A stretch of DNA of 64,000 nt from Aquipseudomonas ullengensis (lineage in GTDB: Bacteria > Pseudomonadota > Gammaproteobacteria > Pseudomonadales > Pseudomonadaceae), in assembly GCF_014174475.1 (NCBI RefSeq), contig NZ_JACJUD010000001.1, positions 496,001 through 560,000 on the forward strand, read 5' to 3'. This document shows positions 50,110-58,542 of this stretch, in pieces. Within the stretch, counting starts at the first letter, position 1, and every line of letters begins with the position of its first letter. Below the pieces are notes generated by a model. That model saw only the letters and a list, made by a program, of their open reading frames with translations. It did not search any database and had not been told where the DNA came from. The translations under genes were made by a program, and so were the position numbers.

Positions 50110-50188
50110 GTAGGAGCGAGCTCTGCTCGCGAAGCTTTTGTGGTGTCCGATTCGCGAGCAGAGGACTCGGCGTCCCCCTCGCGCCTAC
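50110..50188. repeat. REP-type palindromic element between bioC and bioD, containing the bioC stop
   Basis: GTAGGAGCGAGCTCTGCTCGCGA at the left pairs with TCGCGAGCAGAGG...CGCGCCTAC at the right. The terminal CTAC at the right end includes, on the minus strand, the TAG stop codon of bioC (50187-50185). The repeat therefore sits inside the bio operon. Confidence 0.85.
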
Positions 50189-50988
50189 AGGGGCTTTTGC
50201 AGCACGCCGTAGACCACCTGATAGGTCGCTGGCAGGCCCTGCGGCTGGCGGAACTGCTCGTAGGCCTCGACCAGTGCACGAATACGCGCGCGCCCGGTGA
50301 GGCCATCGGGACGCCCCGGATTGAGGTTGTGCGCACCGAGCGCCTTGAGCTCGTGGGTGAGCTGGCGCAGGTCGCTGAAATGCAGGCTCTGCGCCTTGCG
50401 CTCCAGGCCGAGCAGCTGCAGGCCGCTGTCGGCACACAGCTGCTGATACTCGCTGAAACGGCGAAAGCGATTGACGTGGACGAAGCCATCCACCGCCTGC
50501 CAGCTGTCACGCAGCTCCTGCAGCGTGCCGACGCACAGGCTGCTGAACGCCAGCACGCCGCCTGGTTTGAGCGCACGCCGCGCCTCGCCGAGCACGCTGG
50601 TGAAATCCGCGCACCACTGCACCGCCAGGCTGGAGAAGATCAGGTCAACGCAGCCATCACGCAGCGGAAGGCTTTCGGCATCCCCGGCGACGAAACGCCG
50701 GGCGCCGCCCAGCGGCCGCGCATGGCGCAGCATGCCTTCGGCCAGGTCGAGGGCCACCCCTTCGGCCTGGGGATAACGGGCGGCCAGCACCCGGCTGAAA
50801 TGCCCCGTGCCGCAGCCCAGATCCAGCCAGCGCTGCGGTGCCAGTTGCACCGGCAAACGCGCCAGCAGTTCGATGCCGACCGAGCGCTGCAAGGCGGCCA
50901 CGCTGTCGTAACTGTCCGCCGCGCGGGAAAAGGACGCGGCGACCCGGCGCTTGTCCGGCAAGCTGCCCTGCTCGTGCCACTCAGTCAT
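50185..50988 (-). CDS. bioC: Malonyl-ACP O-methyltransferase BioC
   Basis: A 267-residue SAM methyltransferase that methylates malonyl-ACP to start pimeloyl synthesis. The start [28 protein letters not shown] matches BioC; motif I is [12 protein letters not shown] (about 51-62), followed by [24 protein letters not shown]. It overlaps bioH by 8 nt. Its stop codon TAG is within the REP element. Confidence 0.95.
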   Translation of the reverse strand: MTEWHEQGSLPDKRRVAASFSRAADSYDSVAALQRSVGIELLARLPVQLAPQRWLDLGCGTGHFSRVLAARYPQAEGVALDLAEGMLRHARPLGGARRFVAGDAESLPLRDGCVDLIFSSLAVQWCADFTSVLGEARRALKPGGVLAFSSLCVGTLQELRDSWQAVDGFVHVNRFRRFSEYQQLCADSGLQLLGLERKAQSLHFSDLRQLTHELKALGAHNLNPGRPDGLTGRARIRALVEAYEQFRQPQGLPATYQVVYGVLQKPL

Positions 50989-51712
50989 CGCCCACCTCGT
51001 GCAGGAAGGCCTGGATCGCCGCCGCCACTTCGTGCGGACGCTCGACCGGGAAGGCATGGCTGCAGGCGCCGAGCAGCCCGGTTTCGACATCACCCAGCAG
51101 GCTCTGCAGCTCGCCGGCAGCCGCCGCCGGCACCAGCGCATCGGCAGCGGCAAACAGGTGCAGTTGCGGACCGTTGAAAGCCTGCAGCGCCGCGCGGGTG
51201 TCCAGCGCGGCCAGCACATCCAGCCCGGCCAGCAGCTGCTCGGCGCCGGTGTTCGGCGCGCCACCGAACAGCAGGCGACCGAGCGCGCGCGGCTCTGCGC
51301 TGCCCTGGGTGCAGAGCAGGGCGAAGCGTTTCAAGGTGGCCTGGGCATCTTCGGCGCAGCCACTGCGAAACAGCTCGAAGGTCTCAGCCGGCATCGCCGC
51401 CGGCCACTCGGTCGACGCCACGAAGCGGGGATTGCTGGCCAGGGTCAACAGCCCGCGGCAGCGCTCGCCACGGCGTGCCGCCAACTCGGCCGCGAGCATG
51501 CCGCCGAGCGACCAACCGCCCAGCCAGCAGTCCTGCGGCAGGCGTGCATCCAGCTCGTCCAGCCAATCCGCAGGCGCGCTACTGGCCAGCTCGGGCAGCA
51601 GTTCGAGCTGGATCTGCAGGTGCGGGTCCAGCCCCTGCAGCGCGGCAACCAGCGGTTGCAAGGGCGCGGTGCCCAAGCCCCAGCCAGCCAGAAGGATCAG
51701 TCGCTCACGCAT
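50981..51712 (-). CDS. bioH: Pimeloyl-ACP methyl ester carboxylesterase BioH
   Basis: A 243-residue alpha/beta hydrolase that cleaves the pimeloyl-ACP methyl ester. The nucleophile elbow GWSLGG (Ser near 71), oxyanion [11 protein letters not shown] at the N-terminus, Asp in AADALVPAA and His in [10 protein letters not shown] complete the triad. It overlaps bioF by 8 nt and bioC by 8 nt, a tightly coupled bioFHC unit. Confidence 0.93.
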   Translation of the reverse strand: MRERLILLAGWGLGTAPLQPLVAALQGLDPHLQIQLELLPELASSAPADWLDELDARLPQDCWLGGWSLGGMLAAELAARRGERCRGLLTLASNPRFVASTEWPAAMPAETFELFRSGCAEDAQATLKRFALLCTQGSAEPRALGRLLFGGAPNTGAEQLLAGLDVLAALDTRAALQAFNGPQLHLFAAADALVPAAAAGELQSLLGDVETGLLGACSHAFPVERPHEVAAAIQAFLHEVGDD

Positions 51713-52874
51713 CGCCAGCCACCTGCGGCCAGCACTCGGCCAGCGCCTCGATCAAGTGTTCCAACTGCGCCTCGCTGTGCGCGGCAGACAGCGTCACTCG
51801 CAGCCGCGCGCTACCCGCCGGCACCGTCGGCGGACGAATGGCGCCGACCAGCAGGCCGCGCTCCTTCAACAGCGCGGAGAGTTTCAGCGCACGCTCGCTG
51901 TCGCCGATCAAAATCGGCTGGATCGGCGTCGGGCTGTCCATCAGGTTCAGGCCGATCTCGGCCGCTCCCTGGCGGAAACGTGCGATCAGTTTGTTCAGGT
52001 GCTCGCGGCGCCAGCCTTCGCTGCGCAGCAGCTCCAGGCTCTTCAACGTGGCGCAGGCCACCGCTGGCGGCTGGCTGGTGGTGTAGATGTAGGGCCGGGC
52101 GAACTGGATCAGTGTTTCGATCAGCGCCTCGCTGCCGGCCACGAAGGCCCCGGCGGTGCCGAACGCCTTGCCCAGGGTGCCGACCAGCACCTGCACCTCG
52201 TCAACGCCCAGACCGAAGTGCTCGACGATGCCGCCGCCCGTGGCGCCCAGCGGGCCGAAGCCGTGGGCGTCATCGACCATCACCCAGGCGTCTTTCAGCC
52301 GCGCCTCGGCACACAGTGCAGGCAGGTCGGCGAGGTCGCCATCCATGCTGAACACGCCGTCGGTAACCACCAGGGTATTGCCCTCGGCCTTGCGCAGGCG
52401 GTTGCTCAGGCTCACCGCATCGTTGTGCAGGTAACGCGAGAAACGCGCCCCGCTGAGCAGGCCGGCATCCAGCAGGGAAGCATGGTTGATGCGGTCTTCC
52501 AGCACCGTATCGCCCTGCCCGACCAGCGCAGTGACCGCCGCCAGGTTGGCCATGTAGCCGGTGGAAAACAGCAGCGCGCGCGGTCGTCCGGTGAAGTCGG
52601 CCAGGGCCTCTTCCAGCTCGTGGTGCGGGGTGCTGTGGCCGATCACCAGGTGCGAGGCGCCGCCGCCGACACCCCACTTTTCTGCGCCCTGCTGCATCGC
52701 GCGGATCACCTCGGGGTGATTGGCCAGGCCCAGGTAGTCATTGGAGCAGAAGGCCAGCAACTGGCGGCCGTCGACCTGTACCAGCGGGCCTTGCGGGCTG
52801 TCCAGCAAGGGGCGTTGGCGATAGAGATGAGCAGCGTGGCGTTCGGCGAGGCGAGCGGCGAGATCGAAAGGCAT
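51705..52874 (-). CDS. bioF: 8-amino-7-oxononanoate synthase
   Basis: A 389-residue PLP enzyme joining pimeloyl-ACP and alanine. The PLP lysine lies in GTLGKAFG, with [19 protein letters not shown] and DGVFSMDGD as family blocks. The start ATG is 52874; the longer ORF includes REP sequence upstream and is rejected. Confidence 0.96.
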   Translation of the reverse strand: MPFDLAARLAERHAAHLYRQRPLLDSPQGPLVQVDGRQLLAFCSNDYLGLANHPEVIRAMQQGAEKWGVGGGASHLVIGHSTPHHELEEALADFTGRPRALLFSTGYMANLAAVTALVGQGDTVLEDRINHASLLDAGLLSGARFSRYLHNDAVSLSNRLRKAEGNTLVVTDGVFSMDGDLADLPALCAEARLKDAWVMVDDAHGFGPLGATGGGIVEHFGLGVDEVQVLVGTLGKAFGTAGAFVAGSEALIETLIQFARPYIYTTSQPPAVACATLKSLELLRSEGWRREHLNKLIARFRQGAAEIGLNLMDSPTPIQPILIGDSERALKLSALLKERGLLVGAIRPPTVPAGSARLRVTLSAAHSEAQLEHLIEALAECWPQVAGDA

Positions 52875-52886
52875 GAGCAATACCCG

Positions 52887-52961
52887 GTAGGAGCCAGGGG
52901 GACGCCTAGTCCTTGCTGGCGATCCGTCGTGTCGACCAATCGCCAGCAAGCTGGCTCCTAC
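52887..52961. repeat. REP-type palindromic element between bioB and bioF
   Basis: GTAGGAGCCAGGGGGACGCC at the left faces CGATCGCCAGCAAGCTGGCTCCTAC at the right; the left arm is degenerate. It separates the first gene of the operon (bioB) from bioF. Confidence 0.75.
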
Positions 52962-52973
52962 ATAAAGAGCGGT

Positions 52974-54032
52974 TTAGGCCGAAGCGGCGTTGTAGAACAG
53001 CTTGGAATCGCGCTGCTCGACCAGGGCCTGCTCGATGGCGGCCTGGTGCACTTCGTCGGCGTGTTCTTCGCGCTCTTCCGGCTTGATGCCGAGACGGGCG
53101 AACAGCTGCATGTCCTTGCTCGCCTGCGGGTTGGCGGTGGTCAGCAGTTTCTCGCCGTAGAAGATCGAGTTGGCGCCGGCCATGAACGCCAGGGCCTGCA
53201 TCTGCTCGTTCATCGCCTCGCGGCCGGCGGACAGGCGCACGTGGGATTTCGGCATCATGATGCGCGCCACGGCGAGCATGCGGATGAAGTCGAACGGGTC
53301 GACGTCCTTCTCCTGCGCCAGCGGCGTGCCCTCGACCTTGACCAGCATGTTGATCGGTACGCTTTCCGGGTGCTCGGGCAGGTTGGCCAGCTGGATCAGC
53401 AGGCCGGCGCGGTCATCCAGCGACTCGCCCATGCCGAGGATGCCGCCGGAACAGATTTTCATCCCCGACTCGCGCACGTAGGCCAGGGTCTGCAGGCGCT
53501 CGCTGTAGGTGCGGGTGGTGATGATGTTGCCGTAGAACTCCGGCGAGGTGTCGAGGTTGTGGTTGTAGTAGTCGAGGCCGGCCTCGGCCAGGGCGCGGGT
53601 CTGCTCCTGGTCGAGTTTGCCGAGGGTCATGCAGGTTTCCAGGCCGAGCTTCTTCACGCCCTCGACCATTTTCAATACGTAGGGCATGTCCTTGGCCGAC
53701 GGGTGCTTCCACGCCGCGCCCATGCAGAAGCGGGTCGAACCGATGGCCTTGGCCTCGGCGGCGGCCTCCAGCACCTTCTGCACTTCCATCAGCTTCTGCT
53801 TGTCCAGGCCGGTGTTGTAGTGGCCGGATTGCGGGCAGTACTTGCAGTCTTCCGGGCAGGCGCCGGTCTTGATCGACAGCAGGGTCGAGACCTGCACGCG
53901 GTTGGCGTCGAAATGCGCGCGGTGCATGGTCTGGGCCTGGAACAGCAAGTCGTTGAACGGCTGTTCGAACAGCGCCCGAACTTCGGCAAGAGACCAATCG
54001 TGACGGGTGACGGAAGTGGTGCTGGCGCTCAT
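52974..54032 (-). CDS. bioB: Biotin synthase
   Basis: A 352-residue radical-SAM enzyme inserting sulfur into dethiobiotin. The radical-SAM cysteines are in [15 protein letters not shown] and the [2Fe-2S] ligands in the TCMTLG, CSGG and SAGREAMN segments. ATG at 54032 has AAGGA 7 nt upstream. It is the first gene of bioB-F-H-C-D, driven by a promoter overlapping the BirA-type operator at 54106-54136. Confidence 0.97.
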   Translation of the reverse strand: MSASTTSVTRHDWSLAEVRALFEQPFNDLLFQAQTMHRAHFDANRVQVSTLLSIKTGACPEDCKYCPQSGHYNTGLDKQKLMEVQKVLEAAAEAKAIGSTRFCMGAAWKHPSAKDMPYVLKMVEGVKKLGLETCMTLGKLDQEQTRALAEAGLDYYNHNLDTSPEFYGNIITTRTYSERLQTLAYVRESGMKICSGGILGMGESLDDRAGLLIQLANLPEHPESVPINMLVKVEGTPLAQEKDVDPFDFIRMLAVARIMMPKSHVRLSAGREAMNEQMQALAFMAGANSIFYGEKLLTTANPQASKDMQLFARLGIKPEEREEHADEVHQAAIEQALVEQRDSKLFYNAASA

Positions 54033-54082
54033 GGGCGATTCCTTGTTCTGGTCTTGCTAATCTGGCAACACGGCTGTTCGGC

Positions 54083-54111
54083 ATCGTCAGGGAAGGACCA
54101 TGCGCTGTCAA
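54083..54111 (-). promoter_or_regulatory. Predicted bioB promoter (-35/-10)
   Basis: On the minus strand TTGACA (54111-54106) is followed after exactly 17 bp by GACGAT (54088-54083), giving a good -35 and a moderate -10. The -35 is the left half of the BirA-type operator, so repressor binding would block polymerase. Confidence 0.55.
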
Positions 54112-54837
54112 CCAAAGGACGACAACCAGGTTTACATCTGGTCAAAAAACAAACAACCCTGCCTGCTGTGCGACGAACGCAGCGACACCTCGTACCCGCT
54201 GTGCAGCGCCTGCGAGGGCGACCTGCCGTGGCTGGGCGGGCATTGCCGGGTCTGCGCCCTGCCCTTGCCGAGCGAGGGGCTGGTCTGCGGCGAATGCCTC
54301 AAACGGCCGCCAGCCTTCGAGCGGGTGGAAACGCCGTGGCGCTATGCCTTCCCGGTCGACAGCCTGGTCACGCGCTTCAAGCATCAGGCGCGTTGGCCAT
54401 TGGGACGTCTGCTGGCCACCCTGCTGTCACATCACCTGCAACATGCCTTCGACGAAGGCCTGCTGCGGCCCGACCTGCTGCTGCCGGTGCCGCTATCGGC
54501 CCAGCGCCTGCGCCAGCGCGGTTTCAACCAGGCCGCGATGCTCGCCGACTGGCTTGGCGCCCGCCTAGCCCTGCCAGTGCAGCCACACTGGCTGCAACGC
54601 CCAGAGGACAGCGCGCACCAGCAGGACCTCGACGCCGCCGCGCGCAAGCGCAACCTGCGCCGCGCCTTCGCCCTGAATGCCCAGGCGCAGCTCGCCGGGC
54701 GCCACGTGGCGGTAATCGACGACGTGCTGACCACAGGCGCCACCGCCGAAGCCATCGCCCGCCTGCTGCGCAAGGCCGGTGCCGCGCGGGTGGATATCTA
54801 CTGCCTGGCGCGTACGCCCAAGCCCGGCGAGCGTTGA
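54100..54837 (+). CDS. ComF family phosphoribosyltransferase
   Basis: A 245-residue protein. It has an N-terminal zinc-ribbon-like region with cysteine pairs (CLLCDE, CSACEG, CRVCALP, CGECL; about 21-68) and a C-terminal phosphoribosyltransferase domain with VAVIDDVLTTGATAEA (PRPP-binding loop, about 206-221) and PVPLSAQRLRQRGFNQA. ComF proteins act in DNA uptake in naturally competent bacteria. The ATG at 54100 has a GGAA/AAGGA close upstream; no later ATG in frame is plausible. Its first codons overlap the BirA operator. Confidence 0.88.
   Translation: MRCQPKDDNQVYIWSKNKQPCLLCDERSDTSYPLCSACEGDLPWLGGHCRVCALPLPSEGLVCGECLKRPPAFERVETPWRYAFPVDSLVTRFKHQARWPLGRLLATLLSHHLQHAFDEGLLRPDLLLPVPLSAQRLRQRGFNQAAMLADWLGARLALPVQPHWLQRPEDSAHQQDLDAAARKRNLRRAFALNAQAQLAGRHVAVIDDVLTTGATAEAIARLLRKAGAARVDIYCLARTPKPGER
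54106..54136. promoter_or_regulatory. BirA-type biotin operator
   Basis: TGTCAACC-N15-GGTTTACA fits the BirA operator seen in E. coli and predicted in pseudomonads (TTGTAAACC-N15-GGTTTACAA). It lies 74-104 bp upstream of the bioB start and inside codons 3-12 of comF on the plus strand. Confidence 0.8.
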
Positions 54838-54865
54838 CCAACGCCGACGAATCGCGCATCGTGCC

Positions 54866-54891
54866 TCGCTATATAGAAAACTATATTGCGA
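54866..54891. promoter_or_regulatory. ModE-type operator at the modE start
   Basis: TCGCTATATA-N6-TATATTGCGA is an inverted repeat (one base off perfect) that closely resembles the E. coli ModE site ATCGNTATATA-N6-TATATANCGAT. It ends 4 bp before the ATG of modE (54896) and would give autorepression of the modE-modA-modB unit by molybdate-loaded ModE. Confidence 0.8.
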
Positions 54892-54895
54892 AACC

Positions 54896-55660
54896 ATGAG
54901 CCAGCTGAGCAACCTCGCCCAACACATCGCCCGCCGCCCGCAGCGCATTGCCCTGCTGCAGCAGATCGCCGCCCAGGGTTCGATCACCCAGGCGGCCAAG
55001 GCTGCCGGCATCAGCTACAAGTCGGCCTGGGATGCCATCGACGAGCTGAACAACCTCGCCGGCCAGCCGCTGGTCGAGCGCAGCATCGGCGGCAAGGGCG
55101 GTGGCGGCGCACGCCTGTCACCCACCGGAGAACGCCTGGTGCAGCTCTATCAACGCCTGGAAAGCCTGCAAGCCCAGCTGCTCAGCGCCGCCGAACAGGC
55201 CGACGACCTGCAACTGCTCGGCCGCCTGATGCTGCGTACCAGCGCGCGCAACCAGCTCAGCGGCCAGGTCGTCGCCATCCACCCGCAGGGGCGCAACGAC
55301 CTGATCGAGATCACCTTCGACGCCCATGCCCGGCTGCTCGCGCAGATCACTCGCGACAGCACCGAGCTGCTGGAGTTGGCCCCGGGCAAGCCGGTGGTCG
55401 CCCTGTTCAAGGCCGGCAGCCTGCAGCTGCACCCCGCAGACAGCACCATCGCTGCCGCAGATAACCCGCTGGCCGGGCAGATCGAGCAGGTGCTCGACGA
55501 TGCCGACGGCCCCGCCGAGGTGCGCATCAGCCTGCCATCCGGGCAGACCCTGTGCGCCCTGCTCGAGCGCAGCGAACTGCAACGCCTCGGCCTCCTGCCC
55601 GGGCAAGCGGTGCTCGCCAGCATTGCCCCTGCGCAGATCCTGCTGGGCAGCCCGACCTGA
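54896..55660 (+). CDS. modE: Molybdate-responsive transcriptional regulator ModE
   Basis: A 254-residue regulator. The N-terminal LysR-like winged helix (about 15-80; GSITQAAKAAGISYKSAWDAI and GGKGGGGARLSPTG) is followed by two molybdate-binding TOBE domains (SARNQLSGQVVAIHPQGRNDLIEI and RISLPSGQTLCALLERSELQRLGLLPGQAV). ATG 54896 (MSQLSNLAQHIARR) is the family-typical start, although the ORF is open upstream. It lies 17 nt before modA. Confidence 0.95.
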   Translation: MSQLSNLAQHIARRPQRIALLQQIAAQGSITQAAKAAGISYKSAWDAIDELNNLAGQPLVERSIGGKGGGGARLSPTGERLVQLYQRLESLQAQLLSAAEQADDLQLLGRLMLRTSARNQLSGQVVAIHPQGRNDLIEITFDAHARLLAQITRDSTELLELAPGKPVVALFKAGSLQLHPADSTIAAADNPLAGQIEQVLDDADGPAEVRISLPSGQTLCALLERSELQRLGLLPGQAVLASIAPAQILLGSPT

Positions 55661-55677
55661 CTGAAAAGGAGTTCCCC

Positions 55678-56424
55678 ATGCGCCCTCTGCTGCAACCCCT
55701 GACCCTGCTGGCCCTGCTCAGCGCACCCCTGGCCCAGGCCGCCGAACCGGTACGCATCGCCGTGGCCGCCAACCTGCTGCCGCTGATGGAGCAACTGGTG
55801 CAGCGCTATGAACAGCAGAGCGGCGCCCAGGTGGACATCGCCGGCGGTTCCAGCGGTGCGTTCTACGAGCAGATCCAGCGTGGCGCGCCGTTCGACCTGT
55901 TCTACTCGGCCGATGCCGAGCGCCCGGAAAAACTCGCCGCCGCCGGCCTCAGCGAAGCCGCCAGGCCCTACGCCTGCGGCCGCCTGGCGCTGTGGACGCC
56001 ACATGCCACGCCAGCGCTGAACGCCCTGCCGGACGGCAAGGTAGCCATCGCCCAGCCGGATACCGCGCCCTACGGCAAGGCAGCCCTGCAAACCCTGGAG
56101 AACAGCGGCCAGCTGGCCGCGGTCAAGCCGCGCCTGGTCTACGCCCAGGACATCGGCCAGGCCTTCCAGTTCGTCACCAGTGGCAATGCACCGAGCGGCT
56201 TTGTCGGGCTCAGCCAGCTCATGGCAGCGAACACCCCGGCCGGCCAGTACAGCCAGGTGGACAGCGCCCTCTATGCGCCGCTGGTGCAAAAACGCGTGCT
56301 GCTGGCCAAGGGCGAACGCAAGGCCGCGGCCGAAGCCTTCGCGCAGTTCTTCGACGCCCAGCAGAGCAGCCTGAAAAGCGCTGGCTATGCCCTACCCGGC
56401 GAGGCTGGCTGTGCTGCTGACTGA
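55678..56424 (+). CDS. modA: Molybdate ABC transporter substrate-binding protein
   Basis: A 248-residue periplasmic binding protein with signal peptide (ending ALLSAPLAQAA) and family segments IAVAANLLPLMEQL, GGSSGAFYEQIQRGAPFDLFYSADAERPE, and ALYAPLV. AAGGAG upstream of the ATG. It overlaps modB by 14 nt. Confidence 0.94.
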   Translation: MRPLLQPLTLLALLSAPLAQAAEPVRIAVAANLLPLMEQLVQRYEQQSGAQVDIAGGSSGAFYEQIQRGAPFDLFYSADAERPEKLAAAGLSEAARPYACGRLALWTPHATPALNALPDGKVAIAQPDTAPYGKAALQTLENSGQLAAVKPRLVYAQDIGQAFQFVTSGNAPSGFVGLSQLMAANTPAGQYSQVDSALYAPLVQKRVLLAKGERKAAAEAFAQFFDAQQSSLKSAGYALPGEAGCAAD

Positions 56425-57100
56425 CGGCGACTGGCAGGCGCTGGGGATTACCCTGCGCCTGGCCGCGACCTCCACCCTGCTGCTGTTGCTGATCGGCCTG
56501 CCGCTGGCCGCCTGGCGCGTGCGCAAGCAGACCCGCCTGCGCCAGGTGCTGGATGCGGTGCTGGCCCTGCCGCTAGTGCTGCCGCCGACCGTGCTGGGCT
56601 TCTACCTGCTGGTGCTGTTTGCCCCGCAAACCAGCCTCGGCAGCGCCTGGATCTGGCTGACCGGGCACGGCCTGGTGTTCAGCTTTACCGGGCTGGTGCT
56701 CGGCTCGGTGATCTATTCGCTGCCCTTCGTGGTGCAGCCGCTGACCGTGGCCATGCGTGAAATCCCGCCAAGCCTGCTGGAAGCCGCCGCCAGCCTCGGC
56801 GCCAGCCGTTGGGAGCGGCTCTGGCGCGTGGTCCTGCCGTTGCTGCGGCGTGGCCTGCTGGTGGCCACCACCCTGGGCTTTGCCCACACCATGGGCGAGT
56901 TCGGCGTGGTGCTGATGCTCGGCGGCAGCATTCCCGGGCAGACCCAGGTGGTCTCCATCGCCCTGTTCCAACATGTCGAAGCCATGCGCTACGCCGAGGC
57001 CCACCACCTGGCGGCCTGCCTGCTGGGCCTGTCCTTCCTGCTGCTGTTGCTGGTCTACGGCCTGGGCGACTCGCGCCGCACGACACCAATGCGTTCATAG
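56411..57100 (+). CDS. modB: Molybdate ABC transporter permease
   Basis: A 229-residue inner-membrane permease with about five TM helices and EAA loop EAAASLGASRWERLWRVVLPLLRRG (about 130-155). Full length for the family. The GTG at 56411 has a GAGG nearby; an in-frame ATG at 56387 is an alternative. The gene that should follow, modC (ATPase), is not present: the next ORF is srkA. Confidence 0.92.
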   Translation: MLLTDGDWQALGITLRLAATSTLLLLLIGLPLAAWRVRKQTRLRQVLDAVLALPLVLPPTVLGFYLLVLFAPQTSLGSAWIWLTGHGLVFSFTGLVLGSVIYSLPFVVQPLTVAMREIPPSLLEAAASLGASRWERLWRVVLPLLRRGLLVATTLGFAHTMGEFGVVLMLGGSIPGQTQVVSIALFQHVEAMRYAEAHHLAACLLGLSFLLLLLVYGLGDSRRTTPMRS

Positions 57101-57144
57101 TGGTGCCAGGGCGCTACACTCTGCGCCCCGAACCGGAGTCCCCC

Positions 57145-58119
57145 ATGTCGCATCCCTTCGCCACCCTCACTCCCGACCTGGTGCTGGACGCCGTGGAAAG
57201 CCTCGGCTACCTCAGCGACGCCCGCGTGCTGGCGCTGAACAGCTACGAGAACCGCGTCTACCAGGTGGGCATCGAGGACGAGCAGCCACTGATCGCCAAG
57301 TTCTACCGCCCGGGGCGCTGGAGCGACGCGGCGATCCGCGAAGAGCACAGCTTCAGCCAGGAGCTGGCCGAGTGCGACGTGCCGGTGGTGGCGCCGCTGC
57401 AGCGCGACGGCGAAAGCCTGTTCGAACATGCCGGTTTCCGCTTCGCCCTGTTTCCCCGCCGTGGCGGCCGCGCGCCGGAGCCGGGCAACCTCGACCAGCT
57501 GTACAGCCTCGGCCAGTTGCTCGGACGCCTGCATGCGGTCGGCGCCAGCCGCCCGTTCGCCGAGCGCGAAACCCTCGGCGTACAGAACTTCGGCCACGAC
57601 TCGCTGAGCACCCTGCTCGACGGCGGCTACGTGCCTCGCAGCCTGTTGCCAGCCTACGAGTCGGTGGCCCGTGACCTGCTCACGCGCATCGACCAATTGT
57701 TCGCCGGCGTGCGCTACACACCGATCCGCGTGCACGGTGACTGCCACCCGGGCAACCTGCTGCACCGCGACGACGCCTTCCATGTCGTCGACCTCGACGA
57801 CTGCCGCATGGGCCCTGCCGTGCAGGACCTGTGGATGATGCTCGCCGGCGATCGCCAGGAGCGCCTGGGGCAACTGGCCGAACTGGTCGACGGCTACAAC
57901 GAATTCCACGACTTCGACAGCCGCGAGCTGCCGCTGATCGAAGGCCTGCGCGCCCTGCGCCTGCTCCATCACAGCGCCTGGATCGCCCGCCGCTGGGACG
58001 ACCCGGCCTTCCCCCGTGCCTTCCCCTGGTTCGCCAACGAGCGCTACTGGGGCGACCAGATCCTCGCCCTGCGCGAACAGCGCGCGGCACTGGATGAAGA
58101 ACCGCTCAAGCTGTTCTGA
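57145..58119 (+). CDS. srkA: Stress response kinase A (YihE family)
   Basis: A 324-residue Ser/Thr-type small-molecule kinase-like protein (MSHPFATLTPDLVLDAVESLGY). The N-lobe motif NSYENRVYQVGIED, catalytic loop VHGDCHPGNLLH and metal-binding DLDDC are present. In E. coli SrkA counteracts envelope and oxidative stress-linked cell death. It is 45 bp after modB and may be co-transcribed with it. Confidence 0.93.
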   Translation: MSHPFATLTPDLVLDAVESLGYLSDARVLALNSYENRVYQVGIEDEQPLIAKFYRPGRWSDAAIREEHSFSQELAECDVPVVAPLQRDGESLFEHAGFRFALFPRRGGRAPEPGNLDQLYSLGQLLGRLHAVGASRPFAERETLGVQNFGHDSLSTLLDGGYVPRSLLPAYESVARDLLTRIDQLFAGVRYTPIRVHGDCHPGNLLHRDDAFHVVDLDDCRMGPAVQDLWMMLAGDRQERLGQLAELVDGYNEFHDFDSRELPLIEGLRALRLLHHSAWIARRWDDPAFPRAFPWFANERYWGDQILALREQRAALDEEPLKLF

Positions 58120-58137
58120 AGCACACACGCCGCTGCA

Positions 58138-58192
58138 CGTAGGGCGGGTGAAACCCGCGTTCGGCCACTGCGCGGGTTGCGCCCGCCCTACG
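58138..58192. repeat. Palindromic repeat (CGTAGGGCGGGT family)
   Basis: Arms CGTAGGGCGGGTG and CGCCCGCCCTACG flank inner CGCG-type inverted segments. Same family as 26185-26224. Confidence 0.75.
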
Positions 58193-58241
58193 CCGCCTGC
58201 GCACGCTTGATCGCCCAGCACCCATCTAAACAACACCTCGT

Positions 58242-58317
58242 CGTCCTCGCGAAGGCGGGGACCCAGTGGGCCGGCTCGGTGATGCGCCCCTGGATTCCCG
58301 CCTTCGCGGGAATGACG
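58242..58317. repeat. Inverted repeat with CGCGAAGGCGGG arms
   Basis: The left arm (CGTCCTCGCGAAGGCGGG) is inverted at 58290-58317 (CCCGCCTTCGCGGGAATGACG). This is a widespread interspersed proteobacterial palindrome. Confidence 0.7.
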
Positions 58318-58542
58318 GAGAGTTGAGCGTTCCCGCACTCGGCGTGGCGGCCACAATGACTGCCGCAGGCTGCGCTTGAGCGCAGCGAAACCCAACAGGT
58401 CCCGCACCTTGGCGCCGCTGTAAAACCTTTCTTACGCTTATCGAACCCAGGCACCCGGCACAAAAGCTGAACACGCAGACAAGTCCGGGTGCCTGCGACT
58501 AGAATTCGCTGCTTTAGTTAGCTGCCTAAGCAAGGACCCTCC

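Larger units (their letters stand above)
58120..58542. other. 423-bp intergenic region with two palindromic repeats
   Basis: There is no gene in this gap. It contains the CGTAGGGCGGGTGAAACCCGCG palindrome (58138-58192) and a second inverted repeat (58242-58317) whose arms share a CCCGCCTTCGCG-like core. The promoter of rarD must be in the last ~100 bp. Confidence 0.7.

Noticed and set aside
50838-54899. 1353-residue plus-strand open frame
   Set aside because: Antisense to the whole bioC-H-F-B run and then out-of-frame comF; no domain recognised.
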